From UBA1189 sp045612925 (GTDB taxonomy: Bacteria > Bacteroidota > Bacteroidia > Bacteroidales > Bacteroidaceae), in contig JAZKZX010000013.1 of assembly GCA_045612925.1 (NCBI GenBank), forward strand, positions 1 to 20,684: a stretch of DNA of 20,684 nucleotides. The letters run 5' to 3'. Under the pieces are notes generated by a model. It saw nothing but the letters and a program-made list of their open reading frames with translations, was not told the origin of the DNA and ran no database searches. Positions within the stretch are counted from its first letter, which is position 1. Each line of letters starts with the position of its first letter. A program made the translations under genes and the position numbers. Below, one piece after another: positions 1 through 6,924 of this stretch.

Positions 1-418
1 TGTGTTTGATATCGCATGTTGGGGTATAGTAGTCGCAGTAGCGTAGTGTACGATTCACGAGGCTGTCATACACATAGTAGTAGTCATATCCGTATGCACC
101 GAGGAATATGCGTTTGTTGTGCCTCTTAAGATAGTCATAAATGCGTATACCGCGTTCGGCCTTGAGGTCGATGAAATGCACGGGGTTGATGAGTTGTACC
201 ACATCGTATCCCCGCAGTTTGGGCAGTAGGCGTAATACCTTATATAGATAAACGATTCTTCCCCAATGACCGGGTTGACGTATGAGTGATATGTCGGAAG
301 AGTAACCTTTCCACTCGTCACCGTTCGATACTACACACACCTCGTGTCCCAATTTGCGCAAGGCACAGGCCAATGTCCAATGCACATTGCTATATTCGCC
401 TAAGAGAAGGATTTTCAT
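1..418 (-). CDS. Glycosyltransferase, N-terminal part (cut by window start)
   Basis: The reverse strand is open from the ATG at 416-418 to the window edge, giving about 139 residues. The N-terminus MKILLLGEYSNVHWTLACAL, followed by a strand-helix pattern (LGHEVCVVSNGD, then YDVVQLINPVHFID), is the usual first Rossmann half of a GT-B fold glycosyltransferase of the GT4/group 1 kind. The catalytic C-terminal half lies outside the window, so donor and acceptor cannot be inferred. It starts 23 bp after the stop of the YciO-like gene on the same strand, so the two are probably co-transcribed. The fold call is fairly sure; any more precise function is not. It has no signal peptide, which fits a cytoplasmic or peripheral membrane enzyme of surface glycan synthesis. 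Confidence 0.7.
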   Translation of the reverse strand, partial: MKILLLGEYSNVHWTLACALRKLGHEVCVVSNGDEWKGYSSDISLIRQPGHWGRIVYLYKVLRLLPKLRGYDVVQLINPVHFIDLKAERGIRIYDYLKRHNKRIFLGAYGYDYYYVYDSLVNRTLRYCDYYTPTCDIKH

Positions 419-441
419 GTTTCTCGTTTTTATCTTCGTCT

Positions 442-1047
442 CTATAACCAGCCTTTGCCTTGGCGCACTATCTCTGCTTCGCCATTCACGCAGTTGACGA
501 TGGTGCTCTGTTCGGTGTCACCTTCACCCCCATCGATAACGAGGTCTACGAGGTCGCCCCACTTCTCGTCGATGAGTTCGGGGAGGGTCATATACTCTAT
601 ATCTTCGTGCTCGCTTACTTTAAGGCTTGTCGAGAGTAGGGGAGCGCCCAATGCTTCACATATCTCGCGAACGATGTTATTGTCGGGGATGCGTATGCCC
701 ACCTCCTTGCGGTTCTTGAATATCTTGGGCAGGCGGTTGCCAGCAGGGAGGATAAAGGTGAAGGGGCCGGGCAGGTTGTCGCGCATGAGGCGGAAGGTAT
801 CGTTGTCTATCCTCACATATTCGCTCACGCTGCTGATGTCGTGTGCTACTACCGAGAGCAGATGATGCTTCGTGTCCATCCCCTTGATGTCACACACGCG
901 TTCTATGGCCCGCTCCTTCAATGCATGGCACCCGAAGGCATAGGTCGTGTCGGTGGGGTAGATGATGACTCCGCCCTGGTTCAGCACCTCGACGATGCGG
1001 TCGATGTCTCGGCGTGCGTTGTTCTTCTCGTAGAGTTTCAGTATCAT
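442..1047 (-). CDS. YciO/Sua5/YrdC-family protein (threonylcarbamoyl-AMP synthase-like)
   Basis: 201 residues from the ATG at 1045-1047. An in-frame ATG lies 11 codons further upstream (1078-1080), but I prefer the inner start. The protein then begins MILKLYEKN as in family members, and the predicted transcription start (near 1076) would fall just inside the longer version. The family signature IIYPTDTTYAFGC is clear, followed by RLMRDNLPGPFTFIL and GAPLLSTSLK. The last motif (STSL instead of the SAN-type motif of canonical Sua5/TsaC) and the overall spacing resemble E. coli YciO more than TsaC. Sua5/TsaC makes threonylcarbamoyl-AMP for the tRNA t6A modification. YciO-type proteins share the fold, but their cellular role is less settled. 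The gene probably leads a two-gene unit with the glycosyltransferase. Confidence 0.85.
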   Translation of the reverse strand: MILKLYEKNNARRDIDRIVEVLNQGGVIIYPTDTTYAFGCHALKERAIERVCDIKGMDTKHHLLSVVAHDISSVSEYVRIDNDTFRLMRDNLPGPFTFILPAGNRLPKIFKNRKEVGIRIPDNNIVREICEALGAPLLSTSLKVSEHEDIEYMTLPELIDEKWGDLVDLVIDGGEGDTEQSTIVNCVNGEAEIVRQGKGWL

Positions 1048-1082
1048 GGTATAGTGTCTTGTCGTATATTCAGAATTCATTG

Positions 1083-1090
1083 CAAAAGTA
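1083..1090 (-). promoter_or_regulatory. Promoter -7 element for the YciO-like gene
   Basis: The reverse strand reads TACTTTTG, an exact match to the Bacteroidetes -7 consensus TAnnTTTG. It lies 36 bp upstream of the chosen start codon, giving an expected transcript start near 1076 and a leader of about 30 nt. No clear -33 TTG was found at the right spacing, so the call rests on the -7 box and its position. Confidence 0.5.
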
Positions 1091-1252
1091 CATTATTTCC
1101 TGAATAAACCATAATAAAGATTGAGGAATTAGAGCGAGAAGCAGACTTATACTCTATCTCGTACTACCCTATCAAGGATCCCCCCGCCCCAACACGGCGG
1201 ATAGGGCACATCTTGCGACAATCTCTTTTAGTGAAAAAATGATATTATACTA

Positions 1253-1278
1253 AAGGAAGGTGCCTAAGCACCTTCCTT
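1253..1278 (-). terminator. Intrinsic terminator downstream of cotH-like gene
   Basis: A perfect 11-bp stem (AAGGAAGGTGC with its complement) closes on a 4-nt loop. It lies 23 bp after the stop of the CotH-like gene on the reverse strand. On the plus strand the stem is followed by nine T, and on the minus strand by TTTAGTATAA, so it could work in both directions. Between stem and stop lies a run of nine T and nine G on the plus strand (1277-1294). Confidence 0.75.
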
Positions 1279-1300
1279 TTTTTTTGGGGGGGGGATTAAC

Positions 1301-3394
1301 TTACATTGCGTCAAACTCCGCCTTCAGCCATTCCATACGAGTATTCAACCATTGCTTAAGGTATGCCACCTCGTTATCGAACGAACCCCAGATGGCATAG
1401 TTAGGCCAAGTATTCTCATATAGTGTGTTCCATACTGCATTATTCTCTACAACAGAATATTTCAAATATTCCGCGTTTTCATTAATTTCGCCAAAGAACA
1501 AATTCTTATTTGAATAGAAGAAATTGAACCTTTCTTTTACTTTAGCGACAAAGTTCTCATCATCAAACAAGCGTTTGTACCACGCCACACTTTTAATCCA
1601 AAAACCTGCTGTAGAATAATTATTATTGTAATTCACATTTCCAAAAGCAATATCAAAATCCCAAAGCGGTCCCATTTTCAACTTACCTTCACGAGAAAGA
1701 TTCATATAGCAACTTGTAAAAAAGCATGCATCATTATTTTTTGCTATCTCGTTAATCAGATACCAATCCACAAACGAAGACACGTCCAGATATTTTGCAT
1801 AACCCTCAATTGGGTCTGCAAAGTTTTCACAGAAAAGAACCGAATCCACAGTGTTCATATATTTCACCACATAGTCATACGATTCACTTCCAACTTCCAC
1901 ATCTGGATCCTTTATATTTATAGGTTGTCCAATATGAGGGACTTTAAATGTTATATCATCCGCAGCAGCTTTTGCATCAATTTCTAACAAAAATCCATCA
2001 TCACCTACATTTACCCTATTTTCAGATATCTTCAGTTGCTCACCAAGTTGATACGTACCCACATAGACATTATTAAGCACCAAATCAACAAAATGAGTTC
2101 TATTAGTATATTCTAATTGACTCATCCGCCCCATAAAAAAAGCCAATTCATTACGAATCGAGGTCTTATCAGTATAGTTCGCAAGCAAAACCCACTCTTT
2201 ATCTTTAGGTTCTCCAAGCAGTGATTGCTTTTTATCAAATTTCAGTTTATAAGGTTTCTTCGGTAAAGACCAAGTACTATTTCCTCTACCTTTTATCCTT
2301 ACATCAGACTCAAACACATCGCCTGCAGCACGAGTATTTACGTCTTCTACAATCTTTATTGTTGCATTCAAGTATTCTTCTTTTGACGTAATAGCCGCAT
2401 CACCTTCCGTATTTATATACACAACGGGAAGTCCTGTAAAAGCCATCACTTCCGCCACATATTCCTTAACCGCTCCATTTTCTCCTATGACTGACATTGT
2501 CACAGGCTTACTAAAATCAATTACAGTTTCTCCACTTACAACTGCCACCGTATCCACAAGAACCTTTTGACCGACAAAATCGAATGTTGGAATCATCTGC
2601 TTTGACGACACAATATTGGGTATACGTCCATAAATTTTCGCATCATCATTAATAGCACATTCTATATCAATAGCCAAGTTGAGTGGATTATTCTTGGCCA
2701 AAAACTTAAAATTCAGAATCGCGCCATCGCTTACCAATGGAATAGTAAACACTGTACCATCTTGAAGATAAAATGTTACATATGCGCCATCAGTCGAAAC
2801 ATTCAAAAGAAACGGATCATCCTTCTCTTCAGGCATATCATCCCCACCTGAAACCTGGCCCAACTGCACCCAATCAGTACCATTATCATATGACACATTC
2901 CAAAAATCGTCTTCAATCTTCAACAAAGGTGTGATTCCGTCTTTGCCATCAATACCCACCGCTTTTATTTTATTCCCATTATCATCGAGTAACCACTCAC
3001 CATCAAGTGTCCAATAAAAGAATCCATCAGTATCTAAACGTACACCAATCATAGGAGTATAACCATCTACTCCATCGAGGCCGTCGTCCCCATCAGTACC
3101 ATTTTGACCATGATAAATGGTTATAGGGGCATTCTTAACGAAAGTAATCGTGTAACCAATCGTATCGCTGCCTTCAGTTATAGGTGTAACAGAAGTGATA
3201 TTATCATTCTGCTGTAGAGCAGCAACTATAGTTTGTAAAGCAGAGATATTAGAATTCATCTGACCGCACAAAGTCTCGAGTTCTTTTACTCGCTCCTCTA
3301 AATTATCTATTCGCCCGACTAACACAGAATCATCATACTCCCGACAAGAAACAAAAGTCAATACCATAACAAATAGCAACAAAGTTTTTTTCAT
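1301..3394 (-). CDS. CotH-like surface lipoprotein with DUF4988-type N-terminus
   Basis: 697 residues from the ATG at 3392-3394. The frame stays open 78 codons upstream, but only this start gives a lipoprotein signal: MKKTLLLF, a hydrophobic core, then a lipobox ending at Cys17. Acidic residues shortly after the Cys (REYDD) resemble the Bacteroidetes lipoprotein surface-export signal. Residues 22-65 form a coiled coil like DUF4988 (LEERVKELETLCGQMNSNIS). Collagen-like GxxG turns follow at 96-112 and 147-154. A beta-rich linker region spans about 195-330. The CotH kinase-like domain covers about 362-690, with RIKGRGNSTW (366-375), KPYKLKF (380-386) and GPLWDFDIAFGN (575-586). CotH proteins include spore-coat protein kinases in Bacillus; Bacteroidetes members are mostly uncharacterised surface proteins, so kinase activity here is inference. 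The gene is visibly more AT-rich than its neighbours, which suggests an accessory or transferred gene. It has its own promoter, a long leader and a terminator. Confidence 0.88.
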   Translation of the reverse strand: MKKTLLLFVMVLTFVSCREYDDSVLVGRIDNLEERVKELETLCGQMNSNISALQTIVAALQQNDNITSVTPITEGSDTIGYTITFVKNAPITIYHGQNGTDGDDGLDGVDGYTPMIGVRLDTDGFFYWTLDGEWLLDDNGNKIKAVGIDGKDGITPLLKIEDDFWNVSYDNGTDWVQLGQVSGGDDMPEEKDDPFLLNVSTDGAYVTFYLQDGTVFTIPLVSDGAILNFKFLAKNNPLNLAIDIECAINDDAKIYGRIPNIVSSKQMIPTFDFVGQKVLVDTVAVVSGETVIDFSKPVTMSVIGENGAVKEYVAEVMAFTGLPVVYINTEGDAAITSKEEYLNATIKIVEDVNTRAAGDVFESDVRIKGRGNSTWSLPKKPYKLKFDKKQSLLGEPKDKEWVLLANYTDKTSIRNELAFFMGRMSQLEYTNRTHFVDLVLNNVYVGTYQLGEQLKISENRVNVGDDGFLLEIDAKAAADDITFKVPHIGQPINIKDPDVEVGSESYDYVVKYMNTVDSVLFCENFADPIEGYAKYLDVSSFVDWYLINEIAKNNDACFFTSCYMNLSREGKLKMGPLWDFDIAFGNVNYNNNYSTAGFWIKSVAWYKRLFDDENFVAKVKERFNFFYSNKNLFFGEINENAEYLKYSVVENNAVWNTLYENTWPNYAIWGSFDNEVAYLKQWLNTRMEWLKAEFDAM

Positions 3395-3447
3395 CGTTTT
3401 ATTGTGTATTATTGCCAATAAGCTCTCCAAAATCGGCGATATTCCTA

Positions 3448-3580
3448 TAAAAAATGGAAAGCGTGAGAACCTGTACCTATTGCTCGCTTCACAGTAAGCT
3501 TCAAGTAAACGCCTTCCCATCACGTCATCCCCACCCATCCACCAAGATTCGTACAACGAGACCGAGATTTCAGCATAAGG
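3448..3580 (-). ncRNA. Candidate structured leader or small RNA upstream of cotH
   Basis: From the predicted start near 3580 the reverse-strand transcript runs about 186 nt before the cotH ATG. It contains a terminator-like fold: GGAAGGCGT (3509-3517) pairs with ACGCTTTCC (3456-3464), 9 bp with one G-U. Inside it, ACTTG pairs with CAGGT. Six U follow immediately (3449-3454). A G-rich stretch upstream (3529-3543; runs of 2, 2, 3 and 4 G) could form a two-tier quadruplex. The segment is either an attenuating leader of cotH or a free RNA of about 130 nt. I do not recognise its family. It is not tmRNA or SRP RNA by motif, and a 6S-like RNA cannot be excluded by eye. Confidence 0.4.
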
Positions 3581-3586
3581 ATGCGA

Positions 3587-3616
3587 CAAATTTACAATTA
3601 AATTCTTAATAAACAA
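3587..3616 (-). promoter_or_regulatory. Promoter for the cotH leader/transcript
   Basis: On the reverse strand TTG (3614-3616) is followed after exactly 19 bp by TAAATTTG (3587-3594). This matches the Bacteroidetes -33/-7 consensus in both sequence and spacing. The expected transcript start is near 3580, far upstream of the cotH start codon at 3394. Confidence 0.7.
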
Positions 3617-3787
3617 CCAAAGTTGCATAAAAATGATAACGAAAACAAAAAATAGCGTTTCTCATATTTAAGTGGAAAAATCATGTTTTGTATACGCCTT
3701 CATGAAGATGCCAAAGAGGGTTGGAAGGTTCCCCCTTTAGCGCTACTACAACGTTCTCATAATAAAAGAATAAGGCTCTACACCATT

Positions 3788-4100
3788 ACATTTTTGCCAC
3801 CTGGCATGTTTTTCAAACCACTACATCATACTACCTTACACGATGTTGAGAGGTGATAAAACATCACAACAAGCCTTGCATTTGCAGAAAATAGACCATG
3901 CAATAATATTCTCTTCGCGGGGAGAAACATCTCTCTTCGCGAAGAGAATACATTATCCTCGAGAGGAGAAATATGTATCCTCGCGAAGAGAATTTTTATT
4001 GCGTGGTTATAACAGAAAAATATCGCTCTGTCGATTATAAGCGGAGGTTCTATGCAACAGCAAACAAGAGCAACAAAAAACTGCCACCCGGCAAAAATGT
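3788..4100. mobile_element. MITE-like gene-free element with terminal inverted repeats
   Basis: The left end (3788-3813) and the reverse complement of the right end (4075-4100) both read ACATTTTTGCC, then a variable triplet, then TGGCA, then a T-run. That is about 26 bp with few mismatches. Each end is also a small hairpin (TGCCA-CC-TGGCA on the left, TGCC-ACCC-GGCA on the right). Each hairpin is followed by T only in the inward reading direction, so both could act as terminators against transcription entering from outside. The flanks are CATT and GATT, so a 3-bp ATT target duplication is possible but weak. The interior holds further inverted repeats and a four-copy palindrome array, and no credible gene. 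It could be a miniature transposable element or a fixed regulatory cassette. Confidence 0.45.
3905..3992. repeat. Four tandem 22-bp palindromic repeats
   Basis: Four units begin at 3905, 3927, 3949 and 3971, each exactly 22 bp long. Each is a full or near palindrome around TCGCGA (centres at 3915-3920, 3937-3942, 3959-3964 as TCGAGA, and 3981-3986). The consensus core is CTCTTCGCGAAGAGAA. Units 2 and 4 are closest to a perfect palindrome. Unit 1 has GGGG and unit 3 has CCTCGAGAGG, the latter with changes on both arms that keep base pairing. The period equals about two helical turns. There are no unique spacers, so this is not a CRISPR array. Confidence 0.8.
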
Positions 4101-4237
4101 GATTGCATAGATGGCAGTAAGTACTACAAAAAAATCAAAATCTCGGCAGCCCTTGAAAAAGTCTGAAAAAACTAAAAAGATAGCAAGGCCTTTAGCCTTC
4201 TCTATAGGCAGCCTCTATGATACCATTGATGGCGCCG
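4101..4237. other. Intergenic stretch before the enolase promoter
   Basis: No credible coding sequence or RNA gene is seen here. It holds one small inverted repeat (AAGGC-CTTTA-GCCTT, near 4184-4198) without a T-run. The sequence is AT-rich like the preceding element. Confidence 0.5.
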
Positions 4238-4270
4238 TTTGTTGATGTGGCAACTCTATGTCTATCTTTG
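4238..4270 (+). promoter_or_regulatory. Promoter for enolase
   Basis: TTTG (4238-4241) is followed after 21 bp by TATCTTTG (4263-4270), matching the Bacteroidetes consensus. The expected transcript start is near 4277, leaving a leader of about 125 nt before the ATG at 4403. That leader contains a 9-bp direct repeat GTTACTATC (4350-4358 and 4364-4372). Confidence 0.65.
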
Positions 4271-4402
4271 CAGTAGATAGCGAAGGAGGAATATTAAAGA
4301 TCTGCCTTAGCACTTGGCTCGCCCGAGAAACTTTATATTTCGCTCGTTTGTTACTATCCTAGTGTTACTATCAAAGTATAAACCATAATAAGAAACAACG
4401 AT

Positions 4403-5674
4403 ATGAGAATAGCAGATATCCGAGGACGTGAGATCCTCGACTCGCGCGGCAACCCTACGGTGGAGGCCGAGGTGATATTGGAGAATGGTATTGTAGGTCG
4501 TGCGTCGGTGCCGTCGGGAGCCTCTACGGGAGAGAACGAGGCGCTGGAGTTGCGCGATGGCGACAAGCACCGCTATGGCGGTAAGGGGGTGGAGAAGGCG
4601 GTGGCCAACATCAATGACCGCATAGCCCCCATACTGCGCGGATGCAACGTGTATGAGCAGCGCAACCTGGATCGCCTGATGCTGGAGCTCGACGGTACGC
4701 CCACGAAGCGTCACCTCGGTGCCAATGCCATATTGGGTGTGTCGCTGGCCATAGCGCGGGCTGCTGCCGAGGCGTGCGGCATGCCGCTGTACCGCTACAT
4801 CGGTGGGGCGAATGCTCATGTGATGCCCGTGCCGATGATGAACCTGCTCAATGGTGGACGCCACTCTGATGCACCCATCGCCTTCCAGGAGTTTATGATA
4901 CGCCCCATCGGGGCACGCACGTTGCGCCAGGCCGTACGGATGGGTGCCGAGGTGTTTGCCGCACTGAAGGGTGTGCTCAAGACACGAGGCTATAGCACGG
5001 GTGTAGGCGACGAGGGCGGCTTTGCCCCTGCACTGGGTGGCACGGAGGAGGCGCTTGACATCCTTGTCGAGGCCATCAAGCGGGCAGGATATGAGCCGGG
5101 TACGGACATCACGTTGGCGCTCGACTGCGCTGCCTCGGAGTATTACAAGGAGGGCGTGTATGACTACACCCTGTTTGAGGGGCCTGTGGGGCACAAGCGC
5201 ACCTCTGAGGAGCAGGTCTACTACCTGGAGCGCCTCGTGGAGTATTACCCCATCGACTCCATCGAGGATGGTATGGCCGAGAACGACTGGGAGGGCTGGG
5301 CGATGCTCACCGAGCGCATCGGCGACCGATGCCAACTGGTGGGCGATGACCTCTTCGTGACCAATGTGAAGTACCTGCAGAAGGGTATCGAGCGCAATTG
5401 CGCCAATAGCGTGTTGGTGAAGGTGAACCAGATAGGTACGCTCACCGAGACGCTCGACACCATCGAACTGGCCCGCCGTAATGGCTACACCACCATCATC
5501 AGCCACCGCTCGGGCGAGACCGAGGACTCCACGATTGCCGATATTGCCGTGGCGGTCAACGCGGGGCAGATAAAGACGGGCTCGATGAGCCGTAGCGACC
5601 GCATGGCCAAGTACAACCAGCTCATCCGCATCGAGGAGGCACTGGGTGGTACGGCAAGGTATGGATTGAAGTGA
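4403..5674 (+). CDS. eno: Enolase (phosphopyruvate hydratase)
   Basis: 423 residues, the usual bacterial enolase length. It converts 2-phosphoglycerate to phosphoenolpyruvate in glycolysis and the reverse in gluconeogenesis, in the cytoplasm, with two Mg ions. The N-terminal domain carries REILDSRGNPTVE (9-21) and the mobile loop SGAST (38-42). In the barrel domain the catalytic Glu204 lies in GDEGG. The metal ligands are Asp241 (ALDCAASE), Glu288 (SIEDG) and Asp315 (GDD). The base Lys340 is in VKVNQIG, SHRSGETED is at 367-375, and Lys391 precedes GSMSRSDR. All key residues are present. The start codon is preceded by an AT-rich leader without a Shine-Dalgarno, normal for this phylum. The gene appears monocistronic, with its own promoter and a palindrome downstream. 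A long open frame on the opposite strand is only a composition effect. Confidence 0.98.
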   Translation: MRIADIRGREILDSRGNPTVEAEVILENGIVGRASVPSGASTGENEALELRDGDKHRYGGKGVEKAVANINDRIAPILRGCNVYEQRNLDRLMLELDGTPTKRHLGANAILGVSLAIARAAAEACGMPLYRYIGGANAHVMPVPMMNLLNGGRHSDAPIAFQEFMIRPIGARTLRQAVRMGAEVFAALKGVLKTRGYSTGVGDEGGFAPALGGTEEALDILVEAIKRAGYEPGTDITLALDCAASEYYKEGVYDYTLFEGPVGHKRTSEEQVYYLERLVEYYPIDSIEDGMAENDWEGWAMLTERIGDRCQLVGDDLFVTNVKYLQKGIERNCANSVLVKVNQIGTLTETLDTIELARRNGYTTIISHRSGETEDSTIADIAVAVNAGQIKTGSMSRSDRMAKYNQLIRIEEALGGTARYGLK

Positions 5675-5711
5675 TGACGCGTTTTATAGAATCTCCCTCG
5701 AGGTGTTGACT

Positions 5712-5741
5712 GGCAGCCCTGCGAAATTTCGCGGGGCTGCC
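5712..5741 (+). terminator. 30-bp near-perfect palindrome after enolase
   Basis: GGCAGCCCTGCGAAA is followed directly by its complement, with one T-G mismatch. This makes a stem of about 13 bp with a tiny AATT loop, 37 bp after the eno stop. Only GTGCGTTTGGGCTT follows, so the U-tract is poor. It most likely ends or protects the eno transcript, but it could also be a protein-binding palindrome. Confidence 0.55.
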
Positions 5742-5861
5742 GTGCGTTTGGGCTTATCTGCCCCCTCCGCTTTGTTCCGCACTGTCTTGCTTCACTCCAT
5801 TTTTGATTAGAACTTTCTCTCCTTCCTTTTGAGGGATTTATCTACATTTTTTTTAAAAACA

Positions 5862-5894
5862 TTTGGAAATGTCGAGATATTTTTGGAATCTTTG
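5862..5894 (+). promoter_or_regulatory. Promoter of the SPFH-Arc operon
   Basis: TTTG (5862-5865), a 21-bp spacer, then AATCTTTG (5887-5894), which differs from TAnnTTTG only at the first base. The expected start is near 5900, giving a leader of about 65 nt before the SPFH start codon at 5966. Confidence 0.6.
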
Positions 5895-5896
5895 TG

Positions 5897-5911
5897 ATAT
5901 CAAAATGATAT
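5897..5911. promoter_or_regulatory. Candidate operator over the SPFH operon transcription start
   Basis: ATATCA-AAA-TGATAT is a perfect inverted repeat with 6-bp arms and a 3-bp centre. It begins two bases after the -7 box and so covers the expected start of transcription. A repressor bound here would block initiation. The operon's own Arc-type ribbon-helix-helix protein is the obvious candidate ligand, which is inference. Confidence 0.45.
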
Positions 5912-5965
5912 TACTCAAACGGTGAGGATAGAAACATAAATACTAACCAATAAATTCATCTGATT

Positions 5966-6916
5966 ATGGAGACGAAAGAGAGAGATTACATGGGATTCGT
6001 GATGGACGGATTCGTGGCGTTACTGGTCAATGTGGCCATGTTGGCTGCTGTCGTATTGTTTTTTGTGGGTGCGGCCAATGGAGTAGTACCCGAGGGGTTG
6101 GGTGTCGTGAGTGCTATTGTAGTGCTCTGCCTGTGGGTATTGCACATGATAGGTTTTACGATGCAGGAGCCCAATGAGGCACGTGTGATGGTGTTCTTCG
6201 GTAAGTATAAGGGCACTTGTCGCCGTACAGGCTTCTTCTGGGTGAACCCCCTCTTGGATAAGAAGAAGGTGTCGCTCCGCGCGCGCAACCTCAACCCCGA
6301 ACCTATCAAGGTGAATGACCTTACGGGTAACCCCATCATGATAGGCCTCGTGATGGTGTGGAGACTGAAGGATACCTATAAGGCACTCTTCGAGATTGAT
6401 TCGCAGACGATGGCAGGTGCCGCGACGGGGGCAACTGCCGTGGCGAGCCGTATGCGTGCGTTCGAGAACTTCGTGCGTGTGCAGAGCGATGCGGCTCTGC
6501 GTCAGGTGGCAGGGCGCTATGCCTACGATGATACAGACACGGCAACGGATGAACAACTCACCCTGCGCTCCGATGCTGACGAGATCAACATGGAGTTGGT
6601 GAAGCAACTCAACGAACGTCTCTCTATGGCGGGTATCGAGGTCGTTGAAGCTCGCATCAACTACTTGGCCTATGCTCCCGAGATTGCAGCCATCATGCTC
6701 AAGCGCCAGCAGGCAAGTGCTATCATCACTGCTCGTGAGAAGATTGTCGATGGTGCCGTATCTATGGTGAAGCTCGCGCTCGACAAACTCTCGGCAGAGC
6801 AGGTGGTAGACCTCGACGAGGAGAAGAAGGCAGCCATGGTGAGCAACCTGCTCGTGGTGCTCTGTGCCGATGAGCCTGCACAGCCAGTGATTAACTCGGG
6901 TACGTTGAATCATTGA
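5966..6916 (+). CDS. SPFH/Band 7 (prohibitin-stomatin family) membrane protein
   Basis: 316 residues. Two hydrophobic segments lie near the N-terminus (about 13-35 and 46-64). A Band 7/SPFH domain runs from about 70 to 260 (EARVMVFFGKYKGTCRRTGFF, then VSLRARNLNPEPIKVNDLTG and MIGLVMVWRLKDTYKALFEID). A helical region rich in Ala, Arg and Glu follows (MLKRQQASAIITAREKIV), typical of the oligomerising part of the family. SPFH proteins form large ring-like membrane scaffolds that often control membrane proteases or mark membrane domains. Here the gene heads an operon that encodes an intramembrane protease and membrane enzymes, which fits a membrane-stress role; this is inference from context. The start at 5966 lies about 65 nt behind a good promoter. 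Confidence 0.9.
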   Translation: METKERDYMGFVMDGFVALLVNVAMLAAVVLFFVGAANGVVPEGLGVVSAIVVLCLWVLHMIGFTMQEPNEARVMVFFGKYKGTCRRTGFFWVNPLLDKKKVSLRARNLNPEPIKVNDLTGNPIMIGLVMVWRLKDTYKALFEIDSQTMAGAATGATAVASRMRAFENFVRVQSDAALRQVAGRYAYDDTDTATDEQLTLRSDADEINMELVKQLNERLSMAGIEVVEARINYLAYAPEIAAIMLKRQQASAIITAREKIVDGAVSMVKLALDKLSAEQVVDLDEEKKAAMVSNLLVVLCADEPAQPVINSGTLNH

Positions 6917-6924
6917 TTTTTATA

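Noticed and set aside
3395..3628. N-terminal extension of the CotH-like protein by 78 residues
   Set aside because: It would bury the lipoprotein signal peptide inside the protein, and the promoter and a hairpin with a U-tract lie in the same segment.
3905..3992. Possible CRISPR array
   Set aside because: Units are directly adjacent with no unique spacers, and no cas genes are nearby.
3843..4040. 65-residue open frame on the plus strand
   Set aside because: Most of it is the palindromic repeat array; composition and content look random and no family is recognised.
4273..4282. Strong Shine-Dalgarno-like AAGGAGGAAT
   Set aside because: No ATG, GTG or TTG follows at a suitable distance with a meaningful frame, and it lies at the expected transcript start of eno.
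4307..5506. 399-residue open frame antisense to enolase
   Set aside because: It is a shadow of the GC-rich eno reading frame; low-complexity His/Arg/Leu composition with no motifs.
6020..6913. 297-residue open frame antisense to the SPFH gene
   Set aside because: A shadow frame rich in His, Leu and Arg; no start signal or family match.
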